Source: Strigamia acuminata
Lineage: Eukaryota > Arthropoda > Chilopoda > Geophilomorpha > Linotaeniidae
Reading direction: 5' to 3'
DNA length: 64,000 nucleotides
NCBI GenBank assembly: GCA_949358305.1
Contig: OX442318.1
Coordinates: 8,604,501 to 8,668,500 of the forward strand
In this document: positions 44,384-54,800 of the stretch, in pieces
Numbering within the stretch: position 1 is the stretch's first letter
Layout: every line of letters starts with the position of its first letter
Notes under the pieces: generated by a model
Seen by the model: the letters and a program-made list of their open reading frames with translations, nothing else
Databases searched by the model: none
Told to the model about the DNA's origin: nothing
Translations under genes and position numbers: made by a program

Positions 44384-44940
44384 TTTGCTGTGATGCATTT
44401 TATTTTGCTATGATGCATTTTATTTTGCTATTATGCATTTTATTTTGCTATTATGCATTTTATTTTGCTATGATGCATTTTATTTTGCTATGATGCATTT
44501 TATTTTGCTATTATGCATTTTATTTTGCTATGATGCATTTTATTTTGCTATGATGCATTTTATTTTGCTATGATGCATTTTATTTTGCTATTATGCATTT
44601 TATTTTGCTATTATGCATTTTATTTTGCTATTATGCATTTTATTTTGCTATGATGCATTTTATTTTGCTATTATGCATTTTATTTTGCTATGATGCATTT
44701 TATTTTGCTATGATGCATTTTATTTTGCTATTTTATTTTGCTATAATATCGTTTCGGATTTAGGGTTCTTACCAGAATGGCGGGCAACGTCCTAACAAAC
44801 CTCGGCAAATATATGTGTGGAATGATGCATTTTATTTTGCTATGCTGCATTTTATTTTGCTATGCTGCATTTTATTTTGCTATGATGCATTTTATTTTGC
44901 TATGATGCATTTTATTTTGCTATGATGCATTTTATTCATT
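44384..44940. repeat. 20-bp tandem repeat TATGATGCATTTTATTTTGC
   Basis: About 18 units at 44384-44745 and six more at 44822-44940. The gap (44746-44821) has an ATG frame MAGNVLTNLGKYMCG at 44777, a copy of the small membrane ORF start that runs into the repeat. Confidence 0.95.
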
Positions 44941-45311
44941 TTATTTTTTGTTCTGGGCTAAAACAAATACCCTATAGTCTTTTTCTTATTTCAACTAAAT
45001 GAGACAGGGAAAATTTATAAGTTTACTTGCTAAGCACATTGGGAGTTCAGCAAGGCAGACCTGATTGGGGATTTGAAGTGATAACATCAGTGGCAGAACT
45101 CCCTTCTAGCCTTGGGGACTAGCATCTTAAGTGCTCAGTCTCTTTGGCCAAGGACCCATTTGATTTAACCATGCTTTTTCATAATTCATTGTCTTTTGAA
45201 CCTTTTATTTTGTATTTGTTTTAGGTTAAGATTAATTTAAGTTATATTAAGTTTGTATTCATTTCCCATGAATAAAGTTGATTTTCCCGAGCCGAACGAG
45301 GTCGACCAAGA
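44941..45311. other. LTR-like spacer
   Basis: AT-rich sequence with AATAAA at 45270 and a CCCGAGCCGAACGAGG end resembling the leaders of the other small ORFs. No gene. Confidence 0.4.
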
Positions 45312-45558
45312 ATGGCGGTCAACCTCCTAACAAGTGTTGGCAAATATATGCGGGATTGGAGGTTCTGGAATGCTTTTCAATTATGATCATTTACATTATT
45401 TTTTGGAATCATGATTGCAATCCTGTGTTGGTGCTTTTGGAACTATGAAAGTAGATTCTGCGACCGCTTTTATGGCCCGTGCAGCGCCATCGGGAACGTC
45501 CAAAACAGTCCATTTTGCCTTGTTGCTATGGTTTCAAGGGTTTCAGATCGTAGTTTCG
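45312..45558 (+). pseudogene. second copy of the small membrane ORF, in-frame stop
   Basis: ATG at 45312 reads MAVNLLTSVGKYMRDWRFWN, then a TGA at the position of the W/Y before the membrane helix in the other copies. In the same frame it continues with GIMIAILCWCFW and CDRFYGPC. A TGG-to-TGA change explains the stop. Confidence 0.65.
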
Positions 45559-45720
45559 GATGGGTTGTCTGTGGAGCCATATAAAGATAAAGACCAAACG
45601 TGGCGAATAAAAGGCGAATAAAACTGGTGAGTTGCTTAGGCTTAAATAATATAATAATATTAATAAACAATAATAATATTAATAAACCCAATATTAATTT
45701 AGTCGGGCCCGGCGAATCCT

Positions 45721-45948
45721 TTGTCAACTGTTAGCTTATCTGTGCATAATTGGCGCTTTTGGGAGAAATTCCAATCCTGGTCTTTTGTTATCTTTGTAAC
45801 GATCCAGCTGTTTATTGCCACTTTCTTGACATACTGGTTTTTTAAAAAAAGTTTCTATGAGTTGGTCTACGGACCGTGCAGTCACAGAAGTCATGCTCCG
45901 TGCTCCCATGAGGAAACTATCACCACCACAAAGAGAAGATTTTTCTGA
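45721..45948 (+). pseudogene. third copy of the small membrane ORF, start codon lost
   Basis: The frame begins at TTG where the others have ATG. It reads VHNWRFWEKFQSWSFVIF, a hydrophobic helix, then YELVYGPC and a longer tail with a second PCSHEET motif. It follows the same leader (45625-45715). It could be a live gene only with a non-AUG start. Confidence 0.55.
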
Positions 45949-46408
45949 AATTATAAATCTTTTTCATTTCTGTTAAAATTCTGACATTTAGCGAGCGTTT
46001 TATCTCGATGATAACAAAATCAAGTTAATTTTAGCTACCGGAAATTTCATTTGTATTTGAGTTCTATTTTTCACTTCTATTTTTCCTTCAATTCCCCAAA
46101 CTGAATAACAGAATAAAAGATTTTACTATACAAGTTGAGTGCAGATCATTTGATATAGCTAAGATGGCTGCGCCTACCATACAGTTATCCTAAACGTGGG
46201 ACTGTCAGCCTAATAGTTGACCGGGATGGCGTTACGAAGTGCCCCCAGAGAGAATTCTTTCACGATTTATAAACAAATGTACCGGTATATAAAAGGTTTT
46301 AAACAATTACATTTTTTTAAAGGAAATAGTTTTGTTAAAAAAGCAAGTTGAAGATAAGTTTGATAATATTTTCATATTTTTAAAGATTTTGTTGTTGGGC
46401 AAATATAG
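45949..46408. other. spacer with short repeat shared with MAEL A
   Basis: 45975-46045 (GACATTTAGCGAGCGTTTTA and TTAGCTACCGGAAAT) repeats 36297-36360 inside intron 7 of MAEL copy A almost exactly. No gene is seen. Confidence 0.6.
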
Positions 46409-46620
46409 AAAAGTGGCAGTCAACAGGAAAAGAACAGGATTATAACAGCTGGTGTCCATACAACTGTTGTGGATGCAAGAATCAGCAAGTGGCAAATGAT
46501 TGGATCCAGCAAGACATTCTCTAAAGAGCTCACAATGCACGATTTCTGTGTGCGTATGTGCAACTTGGAATTATTTCCCACATTTTGTGTACGAGCCAAT
46601 TTCCAGCAACAAAATGCCGA
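46409..46620 (+). pseudogene. C-type lectin exon, frameshifted
   Basis: After an acceptor-like ATATAG the frame reads KWQSTGKEQDYNSWCPYNC, the WxxTGK..W motif of C-type lectins, and stops at 46522. The neighbouring frame then supplies QCTISVCVCATWNYFPHFVY followed by EP, a degenerate FVCE ending. A frameshift or missing intron separates the halves. It resembles the lectin at 4096 (FWMATGK), so the family is dispersed in this region. Confidence 0.6.
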
Positions 46621-47652
46621 CAAGTACTATGTATGTAAAAACAAAATTCACAATGCAAGATGGGAATATGTTAAGTGGTAAATGCTGCACTCGTACAGTC
46701 CTACAATACCAACTTTTTCAAACAAGGAAATGTGTGCATCCTCGTTATTAAAGGGTGTCATAATTTTTTTTTAAATTCGTATTTTTTTAAATACAATGAA
46801 AAATAAATAAAAACCACTTTCTGGGGCACCAAACTAACTTGATCAAACCATCGAGAATCGCTCAAGTGGAGGTCTAAGGACAACAAGAGGATTCCAAATC
46901 AACAACTTTTGGTGGACAAACACAAAATGGCAAATTTCATAACCGGAACACCAAAACTAATAGAATTTGAAATGAAAAGTTCAAACCAAAGTTAGAAGAA
47001 ATATTTACCAAATACATATTCGGAAATAGCTGAATCCGACTAAAAATATTTTAAAACTCACAACACCATACGTTGTGCACGGGAGAAATGCTTGAGAAAT
47101 ACGTTTCGAACTCGGCTAGGCCTAGTAGGCTTAAAATGGCGACAAACAAAACAAGGAACAAATAGGAAATATACCATTTTTCGGAAAAATAGGAATTTAA
47201 ACTTCTTGAGAGAATTGTAGAAATGTTTGCCGATGAAACCAATCAATGAGAGAGAGACCAAATGGAAAAATAGATGTCTTATATCGACAAGCCGCAGAGC
47301 GACTGAAATACGATCAGAAAAAGAACAGCAGAAGCACACTGACAATGGAATAAGCGCGTGATCTGAGTACAACGTCATAAGATGTCTATACAGTGTAAGT
47401 GATGTAACAAAACATGACGTAATCTCAATTAAAAACGTATCTATAATCTAGCAAACAGATTTAGATCCGAGTGGACTCCGGTTTCACTCCGGAAACGGAG
47501 TATCACGAATACCCAGTGAGAAGACTAAAAACACGAAAATACTTTTATATCTAATCAAAATTCAATTACGAACGGAATTAATTAAATCCAAGCGCCCGAC
47601 CGAGTCTTATTGGGCAAATAAACATTCGACAACCTTGGCTTTTGTTTGCGGT
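46621..47652. other. spacer, no gene seen
   Basis: Mixed-composition DNA. The overlapping minus frames at 47051-47378 are hydrophobic readings without support. 47480-47510 has CGGAGT inversions. Confidence 0.5.
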
Positions 47653-47965
47653 TTTGCCACTCACACTCACACTAAAATTCTCCTGGCGTTAAATTTTCAA
47701 ACTATTTAAATACGCCGCCATGTCAAATTACAAAAATAAATACAAAAAATAAATTTCTTTTTCACTAACGTTTAATTAATTAATCAAATATTTATTATTA
47801 TTTTTCTTCAAAATTTTATTCAATGTTAAATGACAAACGTAAAATCAATATTAAAGTAAACAAAAACTGTGAATTCGAATGAAATACAAAAATGGCGGTC
47901 TTAAAAAGATCCACTTAAACTGTAAAATATTTATTAAAATTATCAAGAAAAACAAAAAAAAATAC
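47653..47965. repeat. 310-bp direct duplication, right copy
   Basis: Same sequence as 38053-38360. On the minus strand it contains AATAAA near 47930, the likely poly(A) signal of MAEL copy B. This shows that the block is the original 3' flank of copy B. Confidence 0.9.
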
Positions 47966-48008
47966 GATCTTAACCACCGTTGCGGTTTAAAAGGAAAAAA
48001 AAACCAAA

Positions 48009-51000
48009 TTAATATTTCCTGTTTGCACGCCCTAAAATAAAAAACAAAACAAAAAATAAAATCCAATCAAACACCAATCCCAGTACAGTTGTGAACGACA
48101 ACCGACACCGCACCCAACTCAGCCCCCATTCACAACCATACTGGAAACCGTTTCCTACCTATTCCAGCAATCGGCTTGGTGACGTTTTCTGGTCTTCGCA
48201 AAACTCCTCTACCAACTACCAAAAAATAAAATAAAATTTAAATTCTAATTTAAAATAGATTAATTATTCACCAGTGGGAGGTGGAGCGCTCCCAATTTCG
48301 GGAAAATCATCTTTATTGATTTGAAAATCGGGTTCCAACGACTTCGGCGCCCAACCGACGGCTTCGTTGTACTTCGTGGGCGGTTCGTGTCTCACGGCTC
48401 GTTTCGGCGACGGTCCCGCAGCTTCGGCTAATTTCGCCCGATCGCTGTAGCTTAGGCCGAAAATCTCCACCTAAAATATCGATTTTTATTAATAATTGTG
48501 CGATTTTTACGTTTCTTTCATTAGTTTTTACACTATCGGGTTGAAAGACGCTGCTTTTTCCAATTTTAGCGATGACCGGTTTGGCGAATGGTTGCGGTTT
48601 TGGAGGCTCCGGTTCGTATTGAGTTGAGGAATACGAGTGCTTTGAAAATTGTTTAGAATTTGATAAGTTTTGAATGTTTTTTTTTGTTTTTTTTGAGTAC
48701 TTTGTAGGCTGTAGATTTGACAGGAGCGAATTGATCTTCGTTCGCGATGGGGAAGTGTTGACCTGGGATAATATCGACTTCGTATTCCTCGATTAAATAA
48801 TCCGATAGGAGAAATCTGGACGAAAAGTGAGGAAAGGGAATAAATTTTATAATAAAAATGTAATGGAAAAATTGAAATAAAATTAGAAAAAAATGATTTA
48901 AATTGATTTAACACGAGATAAAATGAATTAAACTGATATGATACGAAATAAAACGAATTAAACTGATATGATACGAGATAAAACAAAATTAAATTGAAAG
49001 AAAACTAAATAAAACGAAATATATTGCAATAAAACGAAATATATTGAAATAAAACGAAATATATTGCAATAAAACGAAATATATTGCAATAAAACGAAAT
49101 ATATTGCAATAAAACGAAATATATTACAATAAAACAAAATATATTGAAATAAAACAAAATATATTGCAATAAAACGGATTAAAACGAAATATATTGCAAT
49201 AAAACGAAATATATTGAAATAAAACGAAATATATTGAAATAAAACGAAATATATTAAAATAAAACAAAATATATTGAAATAAAACTGACTAAAACGAAAT
49301 AAATTGCAATAAAACGGATTAAAACGAAATATATTGCAATAAAACGGACTAAAACGAAATAAATTGCAATAAAACGGATTAAAACGAAATATATTGCAAT
49401 ACAACGGATTAAAACGAAATATATATTGCAATAAAATGAATTAAAACGAATTAAAAATAAAAAAAAGTTCAAATCCAAGGAATTAGAACGAAAATAAGCT
49501 CAAATTAAACGAATTAAAACGAATGTGAGGTCAAATTAAACGAATTAAAACGAAACTCACGCTAAACGTTTCGGAATAGAAAGTGCACAATCCGAAGCTT
49601 TATCGTTATCATCGTGGAATTTACATCTAAAAAGAAACAAAACCAAAATTGAAAACCAAACATGAAAAAATCAAATTGGCAAAAATCCTTCGACCAAACA
49701 AACCCGATATTCGACTCGTAATCGTAAGTCGTTTTGCTCATGAAATCCCTCGCAATCGTCGATATAATTGGATTCTTCGTATGTTTCCTCAATGCTTCGA
49801 GTAAAATCAAAACGCTATAAACCTCAAAGCACATTTCATCTCCATCGCCTGCAAAATACAATTAATTAGACGCAATTTCCATTTCAAAAACGAGCAAAAC
49901 CATCACCAGCCATGTCGTGCATCCATTCCAGACACTTCTCAATCTGCTCGATCTTTTCCGGCATCGCGTAAACATATTTCCACGAATTACTACGGCCATC
50001 TTGTTTAATGAATCGTTTAATCGCGTTGTAGGTCTTGCAATAATCGTCGGAGGCCAATTCAAAGTCTTCATGCGGAATCCCATGAGTTGTTTTCGCTTTA
50101 AAGCAAAATAAATACGTTAATTTCTAAAAAAAAATTATCAATTTTTGCATGCAAAAAGCCCATTTATGCTTTTAAAAATGCATTTTGGGGCCGTAATCTG
50201 GAATTTTGTGCTAAATAATGCATTTTTACGCTAAATGATGCACTTTGTGCGCTAAAAAATTCAATTTTATGCTAAACGATGCACTTTTTGTGCTAAAAAA
50301 AAATCCAATTTCATGCTAAATGGTGCACTTTTTGTGCTAAAATATCCAATTTCATGCTAAATGATGCACTTTTTGTGCTAAAAAATCCAATTTCATGCTA
50401 AATGATGCACTTTGTGTGCTAAAAAATCCAATTTCATGCTAAATGATGCACTTTTTGTGCTAAAATATCCAATTTCATGCTAAATGATGCACTTTTTGTG
50501 CTAAAAAATCCAATTTCATGCTAAATGATGCACTTTGTGCTAAATAATACATTTTTGAGATTATAATCTGCATTTTTGTTCTAAAAAAATGCATTTTTCC
50601 GTTAAAAATCTGCATTTTTGTGCTAAATAATGCATTTCTAGGGTCACAATCTGAATTTTTGCGTATTATTATTTTACAGACAAATTTTGGCTTACTTTCG
50701 TCAATACACGTAAATTTATATCCCAAAGGAATATTTGCCGGTTTAATAAACTCGTGATACTCCTTAGTTACTCCCTTTTCGATCGTATATTCGACCAAAC
50801 CAACTTCACACGGAATATACACATTCTTCTCCGTTTTACACGTGTAATTGAAGTAAATCAAATGAAATTTCTGCCTAATGATCTCTGAAAAAAGAAAAAA
50901 CCCAAAAAATTAACTTAAAAGAAAAAAAAACCTAAAAAATCCACAAAACCAAACGCCAACCATTCGGGGACGGCAATTTCTCCAACGACCGATAAATATT

Positions 51001-51354
51001 TCGTATCATATCCGCTTCTTTCTGCTCTTCTGCGTTCAATTTATTCTGCGCCTGGTTAATCGGACATCCAAAACAGTCCATTTTGCCTTCCTCGCTGAAA
51101 TCCTCCTTGTATTTCTTCGCCCGCTGGTTGTAAATTTCTTGTCTTTCCGGCGACATTTTCTAAAAACCGAAAAAAGCGTTTTTTTTACGTTTAAAATTCA
51201 TTTTTTCAAACAAATAAAATTTCACCTTCCATTCGGGATGCGCAACTTCGGGCATCTTCTCCATTTTAATAAAAGTCCCTTTTTTATTTAACTCTTCCTG
51301 CCTCTCTTTCATGTAGAAATAGAACCCATTCCTCTGCTTCTTCTTATTCGGCAT
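48009..51354 (-). CDS. MAEL: Maelstrom paralogue B (long form)
   Basis: Eleven minus-strand exons: 51354-51226, 51159-50961, 50884-50696, 50095-49907, 49848-49704, 49626-49561, 48815-48701, 48639-48532, 48470-48272, 48215-48159 and 48031-48009. They give 472 aa. The HMG box begins MPNKKKQRNGFYFYMKERQE. The MAEL domain has YIPCEVGLVEYTI, GYKFTCIDE, TTHGIP and CKFHDDNDKASDC, the zinc C-H-C spacing identical to copy A (C-x2-H-x8-C). After FQPDS it carries an extra tail of about 95 residues: WAPKSLEPDFQINKDDFPEI, then GRGVLRRPENV and the final GRANRKY. Two exons (145 and 66 nt) have exactly the lengths of their copy A counterparts. Head to head with HYOU1. Likely germline piRNA function, inferred from family. 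Confidence 0.92.
49015..49440. repeat. 20-bp tandem repeat in MAEL copy B intron 6
   Basis: About 20 units of ATAAAACGAAATATATTGCA with variants ACGGATTAAA. The hydrophobic frames here are artefacts. Confidence 0.95.
50150..50650. repeat. 41-bp tandem repeat in MAEL copy B intron 3
   Basis: About ten units of AAATGATGCACTTTTTGTGC plus TAAAAAATCCAATTTCATGCT, degenerate at the edges. Confidence 0.95.
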
Positions 51355-51818
51355 GGTTAAATCACTTTAAAACGGAATATTGGTGTTGTGTTCAATGTTC
51401 AACTGCCACATTTCAAAATAACAATGGCGGACGGCGCACCGGCAGCGAGGGTTTATAAGCACCTTTGTAACGACTTAAATTAAAATTATTTTGTTTTTAA
51501 ATTTAGGTCATTCATTTTATGTAAATTTTTTTTATTTGAATAAATGTGTACTAAATTAATGTTATTTTAGAGTTTTTTGACGTTTTCGTTCGAATATTCG
51601 CGCCATCTGGGGGGAAAAGAGCAAACAACCAATCGGCTGTAAACACGTTGATGTCAACCGGCGGAGCATTTCACCCGTAGTTCTTCTTCAATTTACTTGA
51701 AATCGTTGTAATTTGCTTGGTCCCGTACGTGCTAGCAACAAATTCACACCCGATTCGACCCTAAAATTATTTCTTACGCCTTTTTTCCCCACTTTTAATT
51801 GCAGATTTCGCTCCCAAC
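51355..51818. promoter_or_regulatory. shared head-to-head promoter MAEL-B/HYOU1
   Basis: 464 bp between the two ATGs. A HYOU1 5' UTR intron is likely, since a good acceptor (TTTTAATTGCAG) ends at 51804, 14 bases before the ATG. The GC-richer part at 51590-51740 is the probable HYOU1 core promoter. Confidence 0.6.
51629..51647 (+). promoter_or_regulatory. ER-stress-response-element-like site
   Basis: CCAAT, nine bases, then ACACG. The ERSE consensus, bound by NF-Y with ATF6, is CCAAT-N9-CCACG, so spacing is exact with one mismatch. It lies 172 bp before the HYOU1 ATG. HYOU1 is a known unfolded-protein-response target in mammals. Confidence 0.5.
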
Positions 51819-54800
51819 ATGGAGACGTTCCGAATGCTTTTCCTATGTTTTGCCATATTTGTAGCAGAAACTGGTGAAAAATGGAACATTTCGCGAAAAT
51901 TACGCGACATTAATTGATTTTCCTCGTTAATAGGTGGTTTGGCTGTCATGTCGGTCGATTTAGGAAGTGCTTGGATGAAAATTGCAATTGTTTCTGTGAG
52001 ATTTAAAAAAAAAAAATTTAAATTTAAAAAAAAAATTTTTTTTTATTATAAATGAATGGAAAATGTAATTAAATTGTGATTAATGTGCATTTCAGCCCGG
52101 AGTTCCGATGGAAATTGTCCTGAATCGAGAATCAAAGCGAAAAACACCCGTGGTGATTTCATTTCGTGATGGCGAACGTGAAATTGGCGACGCTGCCTCA
52201 GCTGTGGTGAATTTTTGCTCGTTTTGTTGTGGATTTTGGTGGAAATTTGATGGATTTTTGTTTTTTTTGTTGGTTTTTTTTAGGGTGTTCGGTTTCCAGA
52301 AGCAACTTATACTCACACGATCGATTTGTTGGGGAAAAAAATTGGAAATCCGATGGTGGAGAAGTTTCTTAGTCGTTTTCCGTACCATAAGTTAATCGCG
52401 GATGAGAAAACGCAAACGGTTGTTTTCGAGAAAGACGAGTAAGAGATGCGAGAATCGATTTCATGTTTGAGATCCGCGGGGAAAATATCGATTTATGCTC
52501 GAAATGTTGGGGAAATATCAATTTAAAGATTTTTTTTTTTAAATTGATTTTTTCAAAAATTATTTTTTGGTCAAAATTTAAAAAAAAATTACTTTAAATA
52601 TCCGAATTACATGGAAAAATCATTTTTTAGGACCGAATTACCTCCTAATATGATTTTTTTTAGGTCAGAATTAAATTAAAAAATGATTTTTAAGTCAAAA
52701 TTTCACATAAAAATTTTGTTTTGTTCAAAAATTGAGACAATAACCCAAAAATTGATAAAATTACCCAAAAAAAACCCAAAAATTGAGAAAACCAACGCAA
52801 AAAATGAGAAAAATGGGCCAAAAATTGATAAAATAACCCAAAGATTGATAAAAATGACCCAAAAATGAGTAAAACGACCCAAAAATGTGTAAAAGGACCC
52901 AAACATGAGTAAAACGACCCTAAAATTGATAAAAATGACCCAAAAATGGAGATAAATGACCTCAAAAAGTGAAATATCCTCCAAAAATACATATCTTTCT
53001 ATCAAAATTGCAGGAGTAACAATTTTAAAATCGAAGAACTCGTCTCGATGTTGTTAAACCGTGCCCGCGAGTATGCTCAAGAGTTTGCCGGTCAGTCCAT
53101 CAAAGACGTAGTGATAACCGTTCCCGTGTTCTTCAACCAAGCCGAGCGTCGCGCGCTCATGCGAGCCGCCGAACTGGCGAATCTCAAAGTCCTGCAACTA
53201 ATCAACACGAACACCGCAGTGGCCCTCAACTACGGCGTCTTCAGACGCAAAGATTTTAACACGACCGCTCAAAACATCATGTTTTTCGACATGGGCGCGT
53301 CGGTCACGACCGCCACCATCGTTGGTACGACGAAATTGAAGCGAAGTTGATTTGTTTGTCATTTTTTCGATGTATTTTCAGCTTATCAGTTGGTTAAGAC
53401 GAAGGAACGGGGATTTGTTGAGAGTAATCCGCAATTAACTGTTCTGGGAGTCGGTTACGAGCGCCAGTTGGGTGGGTTTGATTTCACGCTGCGGTTGCGG
53501 GATCATTTGGCGAAGGTTTTTAACGAGCAGAAGAAAACGAAGAATGATGTTTTTAAGAGTCATAGAGCGTTGTCGAAGCTGTTGAAGGAAGCGGAGAGAG
53601 TTAAAATGGTTCTTAGTGCGAATACTGACCATTATGCGCAAGTAATTACGAAATTTTGTGAACATTTTATGAAAATTTAATGGAATAGAAGTTGAATTTG
53701 GTGGAAATTTCACGTCTTTTATGAAAATTAGATGAAAAATTTCATTTTTTCGTGACAATTTGATATAAAATTGACGTCTTTCATGAAAATTAGATGGAAA
53801 TATCACGTTTTTCATGAAGATTTGATAGAATTTTCACGATTTTGATGAAAATTTTATGGAAATTTGACGTTTTTCATGACAGTTTTATGGAATTTTCACG
53901 TTTTTCATGACAGTTTTATGGAATTTTCACGATTTTCATGAAAATTAGATGGAAATTTTACGTTTTTCCCGAAAACTTGATATAAAATTCCATTTTTTCA
54001 CGAAAACTAGATTTAAAATTCCATTTTTTCACGAAAATTTGATTTAAAATTCCATTTTTTCACGAAAATTTGATTTAAAATTCCATTTTTTCACGAAAAT
54101 TTGATTTAAAATTCCATTTTTTTTACGAAAATTTGATTTATATTCCATTTTTTCACGAAAACTTGATTTAAAATTCCATTTTTTCACGAAAATTTGATTT
54201 AAAATTCCGTTTTTTCAGGTTGAAAATTTATTGGACGATGTAGACTTCCGCGCACAAGTGACGAGAGAAGAACTCGAGCTAATGTGTGACGATTTACTGG
54301 ACCGAGTTGGCAATCCCATAAACAAAGCCTTGAAAGCCGCAGCAATGTCGATGGTTTGCATCAGCCGCAAAAACCGAATAAATAAACAAATAATCACTAC
54401 ATTATAAACCTAACGATTCCAGGACGACATTGATCAAGTGATCTTGGTCGGAGCTGCGACTCGGATGCCAAAGGTCCAGGAGAAGCTTCTGCAAGTGGTG
54501 AAGAAAGAGGAATTGGGCAAGAATTTGAACACCGACGAAGCAGCCGCGCTCGGCGCCGTCTACCAAGCTGCGCATTTATCCCAGGGGTTCAAAGTGAAGA
54601 AGTTTTTGATCAAAGATGCCGTTTTGTACCCGATTCAAGTGATTGAAATTCAGTGGCGGGACGAGGGACTAACGAGAGACATTTGTGGGCTTGTTTGTCT
54701 AAAATCATTAGAATTTACGCAGATTTGTCCAAAATAATTAGAATTTACGCAGATTTGTCCAAAATAGAGCGAATTTAGGCAGATTTGTCCAAAATAGAGC

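Noticed and set aside
48958-49478. Hydrophobic minus-strand ORFs (FYCNIFRF)
   Set aside because: Reading of a 20-bp intronic tandem repeat in MAEL copy B.
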